The notes under the pieces: generated by a model
What the model was told of the DNA's origin: nothing
Seen by the model: only the letters and a program-made list of their open reading frames with translations
The model's database searches: none
Position numbers and translations under genes: made by a program
Assembly (NCBI RefSeq): GCF_001668625.1
Contig: NZ_LZLJ01000091.1
Location: 1 to 64,000, forward strand
Length of the DNA stretch: 64,000 nucleotides
Source of the DNA: Mycobacterium sp. 1274756.6
GTDB lineage: Bacteria > Actinomycetota > Actinomycetes > Mycobacteriales > Mycobacteriaceae
Reading direction: 5' to 3'
In this document: piece by piece, positions 38,217-47,435 of the stretch
Layout: each line of letters begins with the position of its first letter
Position numbering within the stretch: the stretch's first letter is position 1

Positions 38217-40598
38217 GTGACGGAGCAGGACCGGGGTAGCGCGCCGATGGCGGGCAGCGAGCCGACCCAGCCGATGTCGCTGGCCGACGTGTTGCCGCCC
38301 GAGCCGGCAGCCGAGCGCACCGATGTGCTCAAGGCGTCAGCCGCGGCGTCGCGGCGGGTACGCGCCCGGCTGGCCCGCCGGATGACCTCCCAGCGCGGCG
38401 CCGTCAGCCCGGTGCTCGACCCGCTGGTGGCCGTGCACCGCGAGGTCTACCCCAAGGCCGACGTGGCGGTGCTGGGCCGGGCCTACGAGGTCGCCGCCCA
38501 GCGGCACGCCAACCAGATGCGCAAATCCGGCGACCCCTACATCACCCACCCGCTGGCGGTGGCCAACATCCTCGCCGAGTTGGGCATGGACACCACCACG
38601 CTGGTCGCCGCGCTGCTGCACGACACCGTCGAGGACACCGGCTACCTGCTGACCGAGCTGTCCGCCGACTTCGGTGAGGAGGTCGCCCACCTGGTCGACG
38701 GGGTGACCAAGCTCGACCGGATGGTGCTGGGCAGCGCCGCCGAGGGCGAGACCATCCGCAAGATGATCATCGCGATGGCCCGCGACCCGCGGGTGCTGGT
38801 GATCAAGGTCGCCGACCGGCTGCACAACATGCGCACCATCCGGTTCCTGGCGCCGGAGAAGCAGGCCAGCAAGGCCCGCGAGACGCTGGAAGTGATCGCG
38901 CCGCTGGCGCACCGGCTGGGCATGGCCACCGTCAAGTGGGAGCTGGAGGATCTCGCGTTCGCGATCCTGCACCCGAAGAAGTACGAGGAGATCGTGCGGC
39001 TTGTGGCCGACCGCGCCCCCTCGCGCGACACCTATCTGGAGAAGGTGCGCTCGGAGATCACCGCGACACTGTCCGCCGCGAAGATCGACGCCGCGGTGGA
39101 GGGCCGCCCCAAGCACTACTGGTCGATCTATCAGAAGATGATCGTCAAGGGCCGCGACTTCGACGACATCCACGACCTGGTCGGCATCCGGATCCTCTGT
39201 GAGCAGATCCGGGACTGCTACGCCGCGGTCGGTGTGGTGCACTCGCTGTGGCAGCCGATGGCCGGCCGGTTCAAGGACTACATCGCCCAACCCCGGTTCG
39301 GGGTCTACCAGTCGCTGCACACCACCGTCGTCGGGCCGGAGGGCAAACCGCTGGAGGTGCAGATCCGCACCCGCGACATGCACCGCACCGCCGAGTACGG
39401 GATCGCCGCGCACTGGCGCTACAAAGAGGCCAAGGGGCGCAACGCCGTACCGCATCCGCAGGCGGCCGCCGAGATCGATGACATGGCCTGGATGCGCCAG
39501 CTGCTGGACTGGCAGCGGGAGGCCGCCGACCCCGGTGAGTTCCTCGAGTCGCTGCGCTTCGACCTGGCGGTCAAGGAGATCTTCGTCTTCACCCCGAAGG
39601 GCGACGTCATCACCCTGCCGGCCGGGTCGACCCCCGTCGACTTCGCCTACGCGGTGCACACCGAGGTGGGGCATCGCTGTATCGGCGCGCGGGTCAACGG
39701 CCGGCTGGTCGCGCTGGAACGCAAACTCGAAAACGGGGAAGTGGTGGAGGTTTTCACCTCCAAGGCGCAGAACGCCGGGCCGTCGCGGGATTGGCAGACG
39801 TTCGTGGTGTCCCCGCGCGCGAAGGCCAAGATCCGGCAGTGGTTCGCCAAGGAGCGGCGCGAGGAGGCGCTGGAAGCCGGCAAGGACGCCATCGCCCGCG
39901 AAGCCCGTCGCACCGCGTTTCCGCTGCAACGGCTGGTCAGCGGCGAGTCGATGGCGGCGCTGGCCCGCGAACTGCACTACGCGGATGTCTCGGCGCTCTA
40001 CACCGCGGTGGGGGAGGGCCACACCTCCGCGCGGCACGTGGTGCAGAAACTGGTGTCGGCGCTGGAATCCGATGACGCCGAAGACGAACTCGCCGAACGC
40101 TCCACCCCGACCACCATGCTGCCGCGCCGGGACCGCAGCAGCGACGACGTCGGGGTGGAGGTGCCCGGCGCGCCGGGGGTGCTGACGAAACTGGCCAAGT
40201 GCTGCACCCCGGTGCCCGGCGACACGATCCTGGGCTTCGTCACCCGCGGCGGCGGGGTCAGCGTGCACCGCACCGACTGCACCAACGCCTCGTCGCTGCT
40301 GCAGCAGGCCGAGCGGATCATCGACGTGAAGTGGAATCCGTCGGCCTCGTCGGTGTTCCTGGTGGCGATTCAGGTCGAGGCCCTCGACCGGCACCGGCTG
40401 CTCTCCGACATCACCCACGCGCTGGCCGACGAGAAGGTCAACATCCTCTCCGCGTCGGTGACCACCTCCGGTGACCGGGTGGCCGTGAGCCGCTTCACCT
40501 TTGAGATGGGCGACCCCAAGCATCTGGGGCACCTGCTCAACGTGGTGCGCAACGTCGAAGGGGTCTACGACGTCTACCGGGTGACGTCGGCGGCCTGA
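38217..40598 (+). CDS. relA: Bifunctional (p)ppGpp synthetase/hydrolase RelA/SpoT
   Basis: The 793-residue protein makes and degrades the stringent-response alarmone. Domains: HD hydrolase with [13 protein letters not shown] (about residue 135), synthetase with [20 protein letters not shown] (about 350; the RFKD form is that of bifunctional enzymes), TGS ([20 protein letters not shown]), a zinc-finger-like CCTPVPGD region and a C-terminal ACT domain. GTG 38217 is preferred to GTG 38208, because GGAGG sits 8 bases ahead of it. The gene is convergent with the SecD-like gene. Confidence 0.96.
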   Translation: MTEQDRGSAPMAGSEPTQPMSLADVLPPEPAAERTDVLKASAAASRRVRARLARRMTSQRGAVSPVLDPLVAVHREVYPKADVAVLGRAYEVAAQRHANQMRKSGDPYITHPLAVANILAELGMDTTTLVAALLHDTVEDTGYLLTELSADFGEEVAHLVDGVTKLDRMVLGSAAEGETIRKMIIAMARDPRVLVIKVADRLHNMRTIRFLAPEKQASKARETLEVIAPLAHRLGMATVKWELEDLAFAILHPKKYEEIVRLVADRAPSRDTYLEKVRSEITATLSAAKIDAAVEGRPKHYWSIYQKMIVKGRDFDDIHDLVGIRILCEQIRDCYAAVGVVHSLWQPMAGRFKDYIAQPRFGVYQSLHTTVVGPEGKPLEVQIRTRDMHRTAEYGIAAHWRYKEAKGRNAVPHPQAAAEIDDMAWMRQLLDWQREAADPGEFLESLRFDLAVKEIFVFTPKGDVITLPAGSTPVDFAYAVHTEVGHRCIGARVNGRLVALERKLENGEVVEVFTSKAQNAGPSRDWQTFVVSPRAKAKIRQWFAKERREEALEAGKDAIAREARRTAFPLQRLVSGESMAALARELHYADVSALYTAVGEGHTSARHVVQKLVSALESDDAEDELAERSTPTTMLPRRDRSSDDVGVEVPGAPGVLTKLAKCCTPVPGDTILGFVTRGGGVSVHRTDCTNASSLLQQAERIIDVKWNPSASSVFLVAIQVEALDRHRLLSDITHALADEKVNILSASVTTSGDRVAVSRFTFEMGDPKHLGHLLNVVRNVEGVYDVYRVTSAA

Positions 40599-40608
40599 CC
40601 GGGGACCA

Positions 40609-41679
40609 TCAGGACCGTTCGCGGGCCATCAGGAACACCAGCCCGCCGATCAACGCGACCATCACCACGAAACCACCGGCGATCAACCCGAATTCGGGGG
40701 ACCCGAAGTTCGACGACGACGGCTGCGGCGCCACCTTCTCGGTATCGGTGACCGCGAAAGCCGACGGCAACGGTCCCTGGCTGATCGCCGCGGCGAGCTC
40801 GCGGGCGTCCTCAGGACTGAAGTTGCCGCTGATCTGGGTGCGCCCGGCGGGGATGGCCTCCTGGATGAGCGGTGCGCTCAGGACCGCGGTGTCCTGGGTG
40901 AAGGCGGCGGCGGTTCCGACGTTTTCGGCGGTGAACTTCGCCCAGGTCGACTTGCCGTCGGCGGTCAGGACGAGATCGACCAGGTTGGTGCCGGAGTGGG
41001 AGTTGACGTCGGCGGCGGCGCGCTCGATCTGGTCGTTGTCCAGGATGGCCGGCCCCAGCAGGTAGGCGGTGGTGCCGTCGGTGGAGCAGGTCACCAGCGG
41101 CAGGGCGGGATCGTCGTAGCCGGCCAGCGGGTCGTCCTGACCGCAGCGGTCGGTCTGAGCGTGCAGCGCTTGGACCTGGATGAGTTGGTTGTCGCTCTGG
41201 CGCGTCTTCTGCGCGGTCCTGACCCGTTCGGCGAGCGTTTTGTCGGTCGGGGCGGGTGCCGGTGCGCTGCGATCCTCGGCGGGTGCGACGGGAAGGGACT
41301 CGAGCACCGGACGGACGAGAAGCTGCTTGCGGGCACCGAGATCGGCGGGCAGGTCGGGATCCTCACCGGGCAGGCTCACCACCACCGTGTCGCCGTCGAC
41401 AGCCGTCTCCGCATTCCGGATCCCGGCGGCTTTGAGCCGGGCGCCGAGGACCTTCTCCGCGCGGGTCGTCTCCTCCGCCGGGAGCGGCGCGCCGTCGAGG
41501 GTCTGCGGGCTCAGGGTGACGCGGGTCCCGCCGAGTCGCTCGAGGTCGGAGCCCTTCTGCTGATCGCCGATCACCAGCGACACCGTCACCGCCACCAGGT
41601 AGGCGAACACGACGACCAGCAGCACGACCAGCAGGTGTCGCAGCAGCCGGCGGCGATCGGTGGGCTGGGGTGTGGACAT
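40609..41679 (-). CDS. SecD P1-domain-like membrane protein lacking the transport helices
   Basis: The 356-residue protein has an N-terminal helix (about 14-37), a large external region and a single C-terminal helix (about 331-351). The external part follows SecD P1 along its length: GGTRVTL (50-56), [20 protein letters not shown] and NVGTAAAFTQDTAVLSAPLI, then GRTQISGNFSPEDARELAAA. SecD TM2-TM6, including the proton-path helices, are absent. It is 6 bases after the lipoprotein cyclophilin gene, so all three minus-strand genes likely form one operon. Inference: an accessory of post-translocation release or folding. It may also be a decayed SecD copy. Confidence 0.8.
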   Translation of the reverse strand: MSTPQPTDRRRLLRHLLVVLLVVVFAYLVAVTVSLVIGDQQKGSDLERLGGTRVTLSPQTLDGAPLPAEETTRAEKVLGARLKAAGIRNAETAVDGDTVVVSLPGEDPDLPADLGARKQLLVRPVLESLPVAPAEDRSAPAPAPTDKTLAERVRTAQKTRQSDNQLIQVQALHAQTDRCGQDDPLAGYDDPALPLVTCSTDGTTAYLLGPAILDNDQIERAAADVNSHSGTNLVDLVLTADGKSTWAKFTAENVGTAAAFTQDTAVLSAPLIQEAIPAGRTQISGNFSPEDARELAAAISQGPLPSAFAVTDTEKVAPQPSSSNFGSPEFGLIAGGFVVMVALIGGLVFLMARERS

Positions 41680-41685
41680 CGGCTG

Positions 41686-42480
41686 CTAGTCCAGATGCAC
41701 CGAGGTGATCGTCACCGCGGTGGCGGGGGTGCCGTCGGTGCTGCCGTCGGCGACACCGGCGGCGGCGATCTTGTCCAGGGTCGCCAAGCCGTCGTCTCCG
41801 ATCGTGCCGAACACCGTGTAGTTCGGCGGCAGTTGTGAGTCGCCGTAGACCAGGAAGAACTGGCTGCCGTTGGTGTCGGGTCCGGCGTTGGCCATCGCCA
41901 GGGTGCCGCGCGGGTAGACGACCGGGCGCTGCAGAGTCGGATCGTCCGGCTGGTACTGGTCGGTGGGGTACTCGTTGGCGAACTCGTAGCCCGGCCCGCC
42001 GGTGCCGGCTCCGGTCGGGTCACCGCACTGCAACACGCTCAGGGTGGCGGCGGTGGTCAGCCGGTGACACGAGGTGTCGTCGAAGTAGCCCTGCTGGGCC
42101 AGGCTGACGAAACTGTTGACCGTGCACGGTGATTGGGCCTGGTTCAACTCCAGCCCGATCGGTCCCTGATCGGTGGCGATGGTCGCGGCGACGGTCGCGG
42201 GGGTGGTCGCCACCTCGCCGGCCGGGGGTGCGTCGACGTTCTTGGCGGGTGGCTGCGCGGTGGGCAGGTATTGGCAGTTCGCCCCGAGTTGCGGTGCCGG
42301 CGTGAACTGCGGCAGCTGGCCGTCGTACGGGCGCGGCGGGACCGTGCTGTTCAACGGCGAGGTGGCGGTCGAGGTCCCCCCCGACGCCGACGGCGTCGAC
42401 GTCCCGGCCGCGGGCTGGTCGGAGCCGGAGCAGCCGGCCAGCAGCGCCACCAACCCGACCGCGGCGGCGCCGGCCCACAT
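41686..42480 (-). CDS. Lipoprotein peptidyl-prolyl cis-trans isomerase (cyclophilin type)
   Basis: The 264-residue protein has a lipoprotein signal with lipobox LLAGC (Cys about residue 17), a Ser/Thr/Pro linker, then a cyclophilin domain with YPRGTLAMANAGPDTNGSQF (residues about 190-210) and NYTVFGTIGDDG. It would catalyse proline isomerisation outside the membrane. It is closely similar to the upstream cyclophilin gene, so the two arose by tandem duplication. ATG 42480 is 5 bases from the upstream stop; a TTG at 42492 is less likely. Confidence 0.88.
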   Translation of the reverse strand: MWAGAAAVGLVALLAGCSGSDQPAAGTSTPSASGGTSTATSPLNSTVPPRPYDGQLPQFTPAPQLGANCQYLPTAQPPAKNVDAPPAGEVATTPATVAATIATDQGPIGLELNQAQSPCTVNSFVSLAQQGYFDDTSCHRLTTAATLSVLQCGDPTGAGTGGPGYEFANEYPTDQYQPDDPTLQRPVVYPRGTLAMANAGPDTNGSQFFLVYGDSQLPPNYTVFGTIGDDGLATLDKIAAAGVADGSTDGTPATAVTITSVHLD

Positions 42481-42484
42481 CGCC

Positions 42485-43354
42485 TTAGTCAAGGAGCACC
42501 GACTTGATCGTCACCGGGGTCTTGGGGGCGCCGTCGGTGGTGCCGTCGGCGACGCCGGCGTCGGCGATCTTGTCCAGGGTCGCCAGCCCGTCGTCCTGGA
42601 TCGTGCCGAACACGGTGTAGTTCGGCGGCAGTTGTGAGTCGCCGTAGACCAGGAAGAACTGGCTGCCGTTGGTGTCGGGCCCGGAGTTGGCCATCGCCAG
42701 GGTGCCGCGCGGGTAGACCACCGGGCGCTGCAGCGCCGGGTCGCCCGGCTCGTACTCGTCGGTGGGGTACTCGTTGGCGAACTCGTAGCCCGGCCCGCCC
42801 TTGCCGTCCCCGCCGGGGTCACCGCACTGCAGCACCCGCAGGGTGGGCGCGGTGGTCAGCCGGTGGCAGGTCGTGTCGTTGAAGTAATCCTGGTGCGCCA
42901 GGCTGACGAAGCTGTTGACCGTGCACGGCGACTTGCCGTTGTCCAGCATCAGCCCGACCGGTCCCTGGTCGGTCATCATCGAGACGCTGATCGTCGCCGG
43001 GTCGGTGGGCACCTTGCCGTCCTGGGTCTTCGGCGGCTGCACCTCCTTGGCGGCCTTCTTGTCCGTTGCCGGGTAGCTGCACGAGACGCTGCCCGCCTTC
43101 GCGGTGAACGACGGCAGCGCGGCCGCATCGTCCAGGCCCGGGCTGGTGGTCTCACCCGAGGGCGTCGCCGTGGAATCGGAGTCCCCGTTGAGGGAGACCA
43201 CCGCGAAGACCCCGGCGGCCACCAGGATGACCACCCCGCCGATCGACCCGGCGATGGTCACCATGCGGCGGCGGCGGGCCTGGTGGGCGCGTCGCTCCAG
43301 CTGCCGCTCGAGTTTGCGCTTGGCCGTCGCGCGTCGTTGTTCGTTGGTCGGCAC
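42485..43354 (-). CDS. ppiB: Membrane-anchored peptidyl-prolyl cis-trans isomerase (Rv2582 type)
   Basis: The 289-residue protein has a basic cytoplasmic start, one transmembrane helix (about residues 31-54) and an external cyclophilin domain with YPRGTLAMANSGPDTNGSQF and NYTVFGTIQDDG. In M. tuberculosis ppiB (Rv2582) lies in the same place. GTG 43354 has a GGAGG site 9 bases upstream. It leads an operon with a lipoprotein cyclophilin and a SecD-like protein, and is divergent from the MBL hydrolase gene across 90 bases, in which I see no other feature. Confidence 0.9.
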   Translation of the reverse strand: MPTNEQRRATAKRKLERQLERRAHQARRRRMVTIAGSIGGVVILVAAGVFAVVSLNGDSDSTATPSGETTSPGLDDAAALPSFTAKAGSVSCSYPATDKKAAKEVQPPKTQDGKVPTDPATISVSMMTDQGPVGLMLDNGKSPCTVNSFVSLAHQDYFNDTTCHRLTTAPTLRVLQCGDPGGDGKGGPGYEFANEYPTDEYEPGDPALQRPVVYPRGTLAMANSGPDTNGSQFFLVYGDSQLPPNYTVFGTIQDDGLATLDKIADAGVADGTTDGAPKTPVTIKSVLLD

Positions 43355-43444
43355 CGCAGCTCATCCTCCGTGGTCGTGTCCTGGGCAAGAGTCTGCCAGC
43401 CCTGGTGTGTGCCGCTGACACCACCCGATGGGAAACTGGACGGC

Positions 43445-44122
43445 GTGTTGATCACCGGATTTCCCGCCGGGCTGCTGGCGTGCAACTGCTATGTGCTGGC
43501 CGAGCGGCGCGGCGCGGACGCGCTCATCATCGACCCGGGCCAGCGCGCGATGGGCGAGCTGCGCCGGATCCTCGACGAGAACCGGCTCACCCCGGCCGCG
43601 GTGCTGATCACCCACGGCCACATCGACCACATCTGGTCGGCGCAGAAGGTCTGTGACACCTACGGCATCCCCGCCTACATCCACCCCGAGGACCGCTTCA
43701 TGCTCACCGACCCGATCCGCGGGTTCGGGCCGCGGCTGGGCCAGCTGGCACTCGGTGCGCTGTTCCGCGAGCCCAAACAGGTCGTCGAACTCGACCGCGA
43801 CGGCGACAAGGTGGAGTTGGGCGGCATCACCGTCGCCGTCGACCACACCCCCGGCCACACCCGCGGTTCGGTGTGCTTCCGCATCCCCGGCGCCGCCCCC
43901 GACGGCCCGCACGACGTGGTGTTCAGCGGCGACACCCTGTTCGCCGGGTCGGTGGGCCGCACCGACCTGCCCGGCGGCAGCGGCCGTGACCTGCTCGGCT
44001 CGATCGTGGCCAAGCTGCTGGTGCTCGACGACCACACCGTGGTCTATCCCGGACACGGCCCGGCCACCACGATCGGGATCGAGCGGCGCACCAACCCGTT
44101 CCTGGAAGGGTTGAGCGGGTGA
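43445..44122 (+). CDS. MBL-fold hydrolase, glyoxalase II-like (Rv2581c type)
   Basis: The 225-residue metallo-beta-lactamase-fold protein has metal-binding [14 protein letters not shown] (HxHxDH, about residue 58), [11 protein letters not shown] (third His), [17 protein letters not shown] (Asp) and [13 protein letters not shown] (His). It is expected to hydrolyse a thioester or a similar bond. TTG 43448 is an alternative start. The stop overlaps hisS by 4 bases, as in M. tuberculosis. Confidence 0.9.
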   Translation: MLITGFPAGLLACNCYVLAERRGADALIIDPGQRAMGELRRILDENRLTPAAVLITHGHIDHIWSAQKVCDTYGIPAYIHPEDRFMLTDPIRGFGPRLGQLALGALFREPKQVVELDRDGDKVELGGITVAVDHTPGHTRGSVCFRIPGAAPDGPHDVVFSGDTLFAGSVGRTDLPGGSGRDLLGSIVAKLLVLDDHTVVYPGHGPATTIGIERRTNPFLEGLSG

Positions 44123-45393
44123 GCGAGTTCAGCGCCTTCGCCGGACCCAAGGGTGTCCCGGACTACCTGCCGCCGGATTCGGCGGCATTCGTGGCCGTGC
44201 GGGACGGCATGCTCGCCGCCGCCCGCCGCGCCGGCTACGGCGACATCGAGTTGCCGATCTTCGAGGACACCGCGCTGTTCGCCCGCGGGGTGGGGGAGTC
44301 CACCGACGTGGTCTCCAAGGAGATGTACACCTTCGCCGACCGCGGGGACCGGTCGGTGACACTGCGCCCGGAAGGCACCGCCGGCGTGGTCCGCGCGGTG
44401 ATCGAGCACGGCCTGGACCGCGGCACGCTGCCGGTCAAACTCTGCTACGCCGGTCCGTTCTTCCGCTACGAACGCCCGCAGGCCGGGCGCTACCGCCAGC
44501 TGCAGCAGGTCGGCGTCGAGGCGATCGGGGTCGACGACCCGGCGCTGGACGCCGAGGTCATCGCGCTGGCCGACACCGCGTTCCGCTCGCTGGGCCTGGA
44601 CGGCTTCCGGCTGGAGCTGACCTCCCTGGGTGATGACACCTGCCGGCCGGCCTACCGGGAGCTGCTCCAGGAGTTCCTGTTCCGCCTCGACCTGGACGAG
44701 GAGACCCGCAGGCGCGCCGAGATCAACCCGCTGCGGGTCCTCGACGACAAGCGCGGGCGGATGCGTGAGCTCACCGCCGACGCGCCGGTGCTGCTCGATC
44801 ACCTGTCGGACTCGGCGCGCGAGCACTTCGCGACCGTGCGCGAGCACCTGGACGCCCTCGGGGTGCCGTATGTGATCAACCCGCGCATGGTGCGCGGCCT
44901 GGACTACTACACCAAGACCACCTTCGAGTTCGTCCACGACGGGCTGGGCGCGCAGTCCGGAATCGGTGGCGGCGGGCGCTATGACGGGCTGATGCACCAG
45001 CTCGGTGGGCAGGACCTCTCCGGCATCGGCTTCGGCCTCGGCGTGGACCGCACCCTGCTGGCCCTGGCCGCCGAGGGCAAGACCGTCGGCTCGACCGCGC
45101 GCTGCGAGGTGTTCGGGGTGCCGCTGGGGGAGCGGGCCAAGCTGCAACTGGCGCAGCTCGCGGCGGCGCTGCGGGACGCCGGCGTGCGGGTCGATCTGGC
45201 CTACGGCGGCCGCGGGCTCAAGGGCGCGATGCGCGCCGCCGACCGCTCCGGCGCCCGGGTGGCGCTGGTCGCCGGGGAACGCGACATCGACGCCGGGGTG
45301 ATCGGCGTCAAAGACCTCGCCAGCGGGGAGCAGGTCGCCGTACCCCTCGATGAGGTGGTCGCCGACGTGCGTGCCCGCCTGGCGTCGAGCTGA
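44119..45393 (+). CDS. hisS: Histidyl-tRNA synthetase
   Basis: The 424-residue class II synthetase charges tRNA-His. It has [18 protein letters not shown] at the start, motif 2 as [19 protein letters not shown], the HisA signature [20 protein letters not shown] and motif 3 GGGRYDGL with [10 protein letters not shown], followed by an anticodon-binding domain. GTG 44119 overlaps the preceding stop (GTGA), so the two genes are coupled. A palindrome and a longer repeat follow. Confidence 0.96.
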   Translation: MSEFSAFAGPKGVPDYLPPDSAAFVAVRDGMLAAARRAGYGDIELPIFEDTALFARGVGESTDVVSKEMYTFADRGDRSVTLRPEGTAGVVRAVIEHGLDRGTLPVKLCYAGPFFRYERPQAGRYRQLQQVGVEAIGVDDPALDAEVIALADTAFRSLGLDGFRLELTSLGDDTCRPAYRELLQEFLFRLDLDEETRRRAEINPLRVLDDKRGRMRELTADAPVLLDHLSDSAREHFATVREHLDALGVPYVINPRMVRGLDYYTKTTFEFVHDGLGAQSGIGGGGRYDGLMHQLGGQDLSGIGFGLGVDRTLLALAAEGKTVGSTARCEVFGVPLGERAKLQLAQLAAALRDAGVRVDLAYGGRGLKGAMRAADRSGARVALVAGERDIDAGVIGVKDLASGEQVAVPLDEVVADVRARLASS

Positions 45394-45418
45394 CCCTGCG
45401 GTTTTTCGGAGCTGGGGC

Positions 45419-45434
45419 CGGCACCCGGGTGCCG
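45419..45434. terminator. Perfect 16-base palindrome after hisS
   Basis: CGGCACCCGGGTGCCG is self-complementary and sits 26 bases after the hisS stop. With no unpaired loop it is a weak terminator candidate; it directly precedes the longer palindromic repeat. Confidence 0.35.
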
Positions 45435-45443
45435 ATCGCGGCG

Positions 45444-45527
45444 GATATCCCCTGAAATCGACGCGCAGGCCGGCTCATAGGCCCGAAAAACGCCCGAATC
45501 GGGCCGTTTCGATGTCGATATCAGGGA
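45444..45527 (+). repeat. Palindromic intergenic repeat, copy 2
   Basis: Arms CCCTGAAATCGAC (45450-45462) and GTCGATATCAGGG (45514-45526; one mismatch) span 77 bases, against 76 in copy 1 at 28110-28185. Both have GATATCCC at the left edge, CATAG and an A-run near the centre. It lies in the 203-base gap after hisS. Confidence 0.8.
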
Positions 45528-45582
45528 CACCGGAGCGCGGCGGGCGGTTGGAACGGATTCTGTCGGCGCTGTAACGCTTCGG

Positions 45583-45588
45583 TAGCCT
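45583..45588 (+). promoter_or_regulatory. -10 hexamer for the secreted MmpS-like gene
   Basis: TAGCCT is followed by 8 bases and ATG 45597, consistent with a leaderless mRNA. Confidence 0.45.
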
Positions 45589-45596
45589 GCCTCGAT

Positions 45597-46025
45597 ATGG
45601 CGTACATGCGAATTCCAACCACGGTCGGGGCTGCGCTGATGGTGGCGGCCGCCGGTGTGGCGGTCAGTCAGGCCGCTGCCACGGCGGACCCGGAGGAGGG
45701 TGGCCACGAGGTCACCTACACGATCACCACCACCAGCGACCTGCACGGCGACATCCGGTACATCGAGACCGATCCGCCCAGCATGGACGCCTACAACGCC
45801 GAACCGGACAAGTACCTCAAGACCCTCTACCGCACCCCCATCACCGGGGGGCAGACGCTGGTCTACACCACGCGGTTGGCCGACCCGGGCCAGTGGGCGC
45901 TGATCACCGCCAGCGGCGGGTTGCGCATCAATCCGGAGTTCCGCTGCGAGATCGCGGTCGACGGCGAGGTGGTCGTCTCCCAGCAGGGTGGCAGCGGGGT
46001 GACCTGCTCCACCCGGCCCTGGTAG
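45597..46025 (+). CDS. Secreted protein with MmpS-like beta-sandwich pattern
   Basis: The 142-residue protein has a signal peptide (residues 1-31, Ala-rich, with a likely cut near TADPEE). The mature part reads HEVTYTITTTSDLHGDIRYI, then TLYRTPITGGQTLVYTTRLA and FRCEIAVDGEVVVSQ, with a second Cys in GVTCSTRP. Spacing and the VDGEV/late-Cys pattern resemble MmpS domains, but the similarity is weak. No MmpL gene is close. It is the first gene of an accessory block after hisS. Confidence 0.65.
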   Translation: MAYMRIPTTVGAALMVAAAGVAVSQAAATADPEEGGHEVTYTITTTSDLHGDIRYIETDPPSMDAYNAEPDKYLKTLYRTPITGGQTLVYTTRLADPGQWALITASGGLRINPEFRCEIAVDGEVVVSQQGGSGVTCSTRPW

Positions 46026-46041
46026 CCGCCCGGCGGCCCGC

Positions 46042-46560
46042 TCAGCGGGTTCCCGGCTCGTGGTAGGCGACGACCAGCGCCTCCGCGGGCTCGTCGCCGA
46101 CGGCGCGGATCCGGTGGTCGACCGAGGCGTCGAAGTAGGCGCTGTCGCCGGGGCCGAGGGTCACGGTGTCCGCGCCGTAGGCCAACTCGATCGTCCCGGT
46201 CCGCACGAACACCAGCTCCTGGCCGCTGTGGGCCGGATGCGGGTCGTCGGCTGAGCCCTCGCCGGGGCGAACGACGAACGGCGACATCGCCTTTCCCAGC
46301 ATTTCCGGCGCCAGCGCCCGGTACCGCTGGGCTCCGCCGGTGCGGTCCACCGCGATCTGCCCGCCGGTGTTCTGCGCGGAGAACAAGCGCGCCACATCGA
46401 CCTGCAGCGCGTCGGCGATCTTCAGCGCGGCCGCGATCGACGGGGTGGCCTGCTCGCGTTCCACCTTGGACAGGTAGCTCTTGGTCAGCCCGGTCTGCTC
46501 GGCGAGGCCCTGCAGCGTCAGGCCCCGCTGGCGGCGGATCGTGCGCACCAGAGCGGTCAC
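46042..46560 (-). CDS. XRE-family regulator with C-terminal cupin domain
   Basis: The 172-residue protein has an N-terminal HTH (LAEQTGLTKSYLSKVEREQA, about residues 20-40) and a C-terminal cupin (HSGQELVFVRTGTIELAYG and LGPGDSAYFDASVDHRI). In this family the cupin senses a small ligand. GTG 46560 is chosen: CATAGT lies 6 bases upstream on the minus strand, and a TTG at 46578 would fall inside the operator. The gene is divergent from a class II aldolase gene, the likely target. Confidence 0.88.
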   Translation of the reverse strand: MTALVRTIRRQRGLTLQGLAEQTGLTKSYLSKVEREQATPSIAAALKIADALQVDVARLFSAQNTGGQIAVDRTGGAQRYRALAPEMLGKAMSPFVVRPGEGSADDPHPAHSGQELVFVRTGTIELAYGADTVTLGPGDSAYFDASVDHRIRAVGDEPAEALVVAYHEPGTR

Positions 46561-46564
46561 ACCG

Positions 46565-46593
46565 CCACTATGACACAAAGTGTCCTATAGTGG
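46565..46593. promoter_or_regulatory. Palindromic operator between the XRE-cupin and aldolase genes
   Basis: A perfect GACAC-AAA-GTGTC (46572-46584) sits inside a larger symmetric unit, CCACTAT on the left and ATAGTGG on the right. Both divergent -10 hexamers (CATAGT leftward; TATAGT 46586-46591 rightward) overlap it, so a bound regulator would shut both. Confidence 0.75.
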
Positions 46594-46622
46594 AGTCAGT
46601 GTTTCCGATCTGAGGAGCCGGC

Positions 46623-47408
46623 ATGGCAAGCTCGTTCACCGAATCCAAATCAGCGTTGATGGGCCGCGCGAAGGACCAGCTGGCCGCGAACGTCGCCGAA
46701 CCGGACTGGACCACCCGCCAGAAGCTCGCCCTGACCTGCCGGGCGCTGTTCGACGGCGGCCACGACTCCGGGCTGGCCGGGCAGATCACCGCCCGCGCCG
46801 AACAGCCGGGCACCTACTACACCCAGCGGCTGGGGTTGGGCTTCGACGAGATCACCGAGGACAACCTGCTGGTCGTCGACGAAGACCTCAACGTCCTCGA
46901 GGGCGACGGCATGGCCAACCCGGCCAACCGGTTCCACAGTTGGATCTACCGGGCACGGCCGGGCGTGAACTGCATCGTGCATACCCACCCGTTCCACGTC
47001 GCCGCGCTGTCGATGCTCGAGACCCCGCTGGTGGTCTCACAGATGGACACCACGCCGCTGTACGACGACTGCGCCTTCCTCAAGGACTGGCCGGGGGTCC
47101 CGGTGGGCAACGAAGAGGGTGAGATCATCTCCACCGCCCTGGGGGACAAGCGCGCGATCCTGCTGGCCCACCACGGCCAGATCGTGGTCGGCGCCAGCGT
47201 CGAGGAGGCCTGCACCCTCGGGATGCTCATCGAACGCGCGGCCCGCTTGCAGCTGGCCGCGATGGCCGCGGGCACCATCAAACCGCTGCCGGACAAGCTG
47301 GCCCGCGAGGCCCACGACTGGACCTCGACACCGCAGCGCAGCAGAGCCAACTTCGCCTACTACGCCCGGCGCGCCCTGGCGCGCCACCCCGACGCCATCA
47401 CCGCCTGA
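46623..47408 (+). CDS. Class II aldolase/adducin family protein
   Basis: The 261-residue protein has the class II aldolase zinc site as IVHTHPFHVAAL (about residue 119-130) with a later His in LLAHHGQIVVG, plus the preceding ANRFHSWIYRARPGV. Members cleave sugar phosphates or act as hydroxyacid-handling enzymes; the substrate here is unknown. A TGAGGAG site precedes the ATG. The next gene, 27 bases later, encodes a DapA-like lyase, so both likely act on the same carbon source. Confidence 0.87.
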   Translation: MASSFTESKSALMGRAKDQLAANVAEPDWTTRQKLALTCRALFDGGHDSGLAGQITARAEQPGTYYTQRLGLGFDEITEDNLLVVDEDLNVLEGDGMANPANRFHSWIYRARPGVNCIVHTHPFHVAALSMLETPLVVSQMDTTPLYDDCAFLKDWPGVPVGNEEGEIISTALGDKRAILLAHHGQIVVGASVEEACTLGMLIERAARLQLAAMAAGTIKPLPDKLAREAHDWTSTPQRSRANFAYYARRALARHPDAITA

Positions 47409-47435
47409 GTCCCGACCCGCCCGAGGAGCCCGCCC

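Noticed and set aside
42863..43444. N-terminal extension of the MBL hydrolase
   Set aside because: It is antisense to ppiB and Arg/Val-rich; family similarity begins at 43445.
45419..45527. Riboswitch or tRNA-like structure after hisS
   Set aside because: Only simple palindromes are seen; no known riboswitch core or tRNA arms, and the second copy at 28.1 kb lies between convergent genes where a riboswitch makes no sense.
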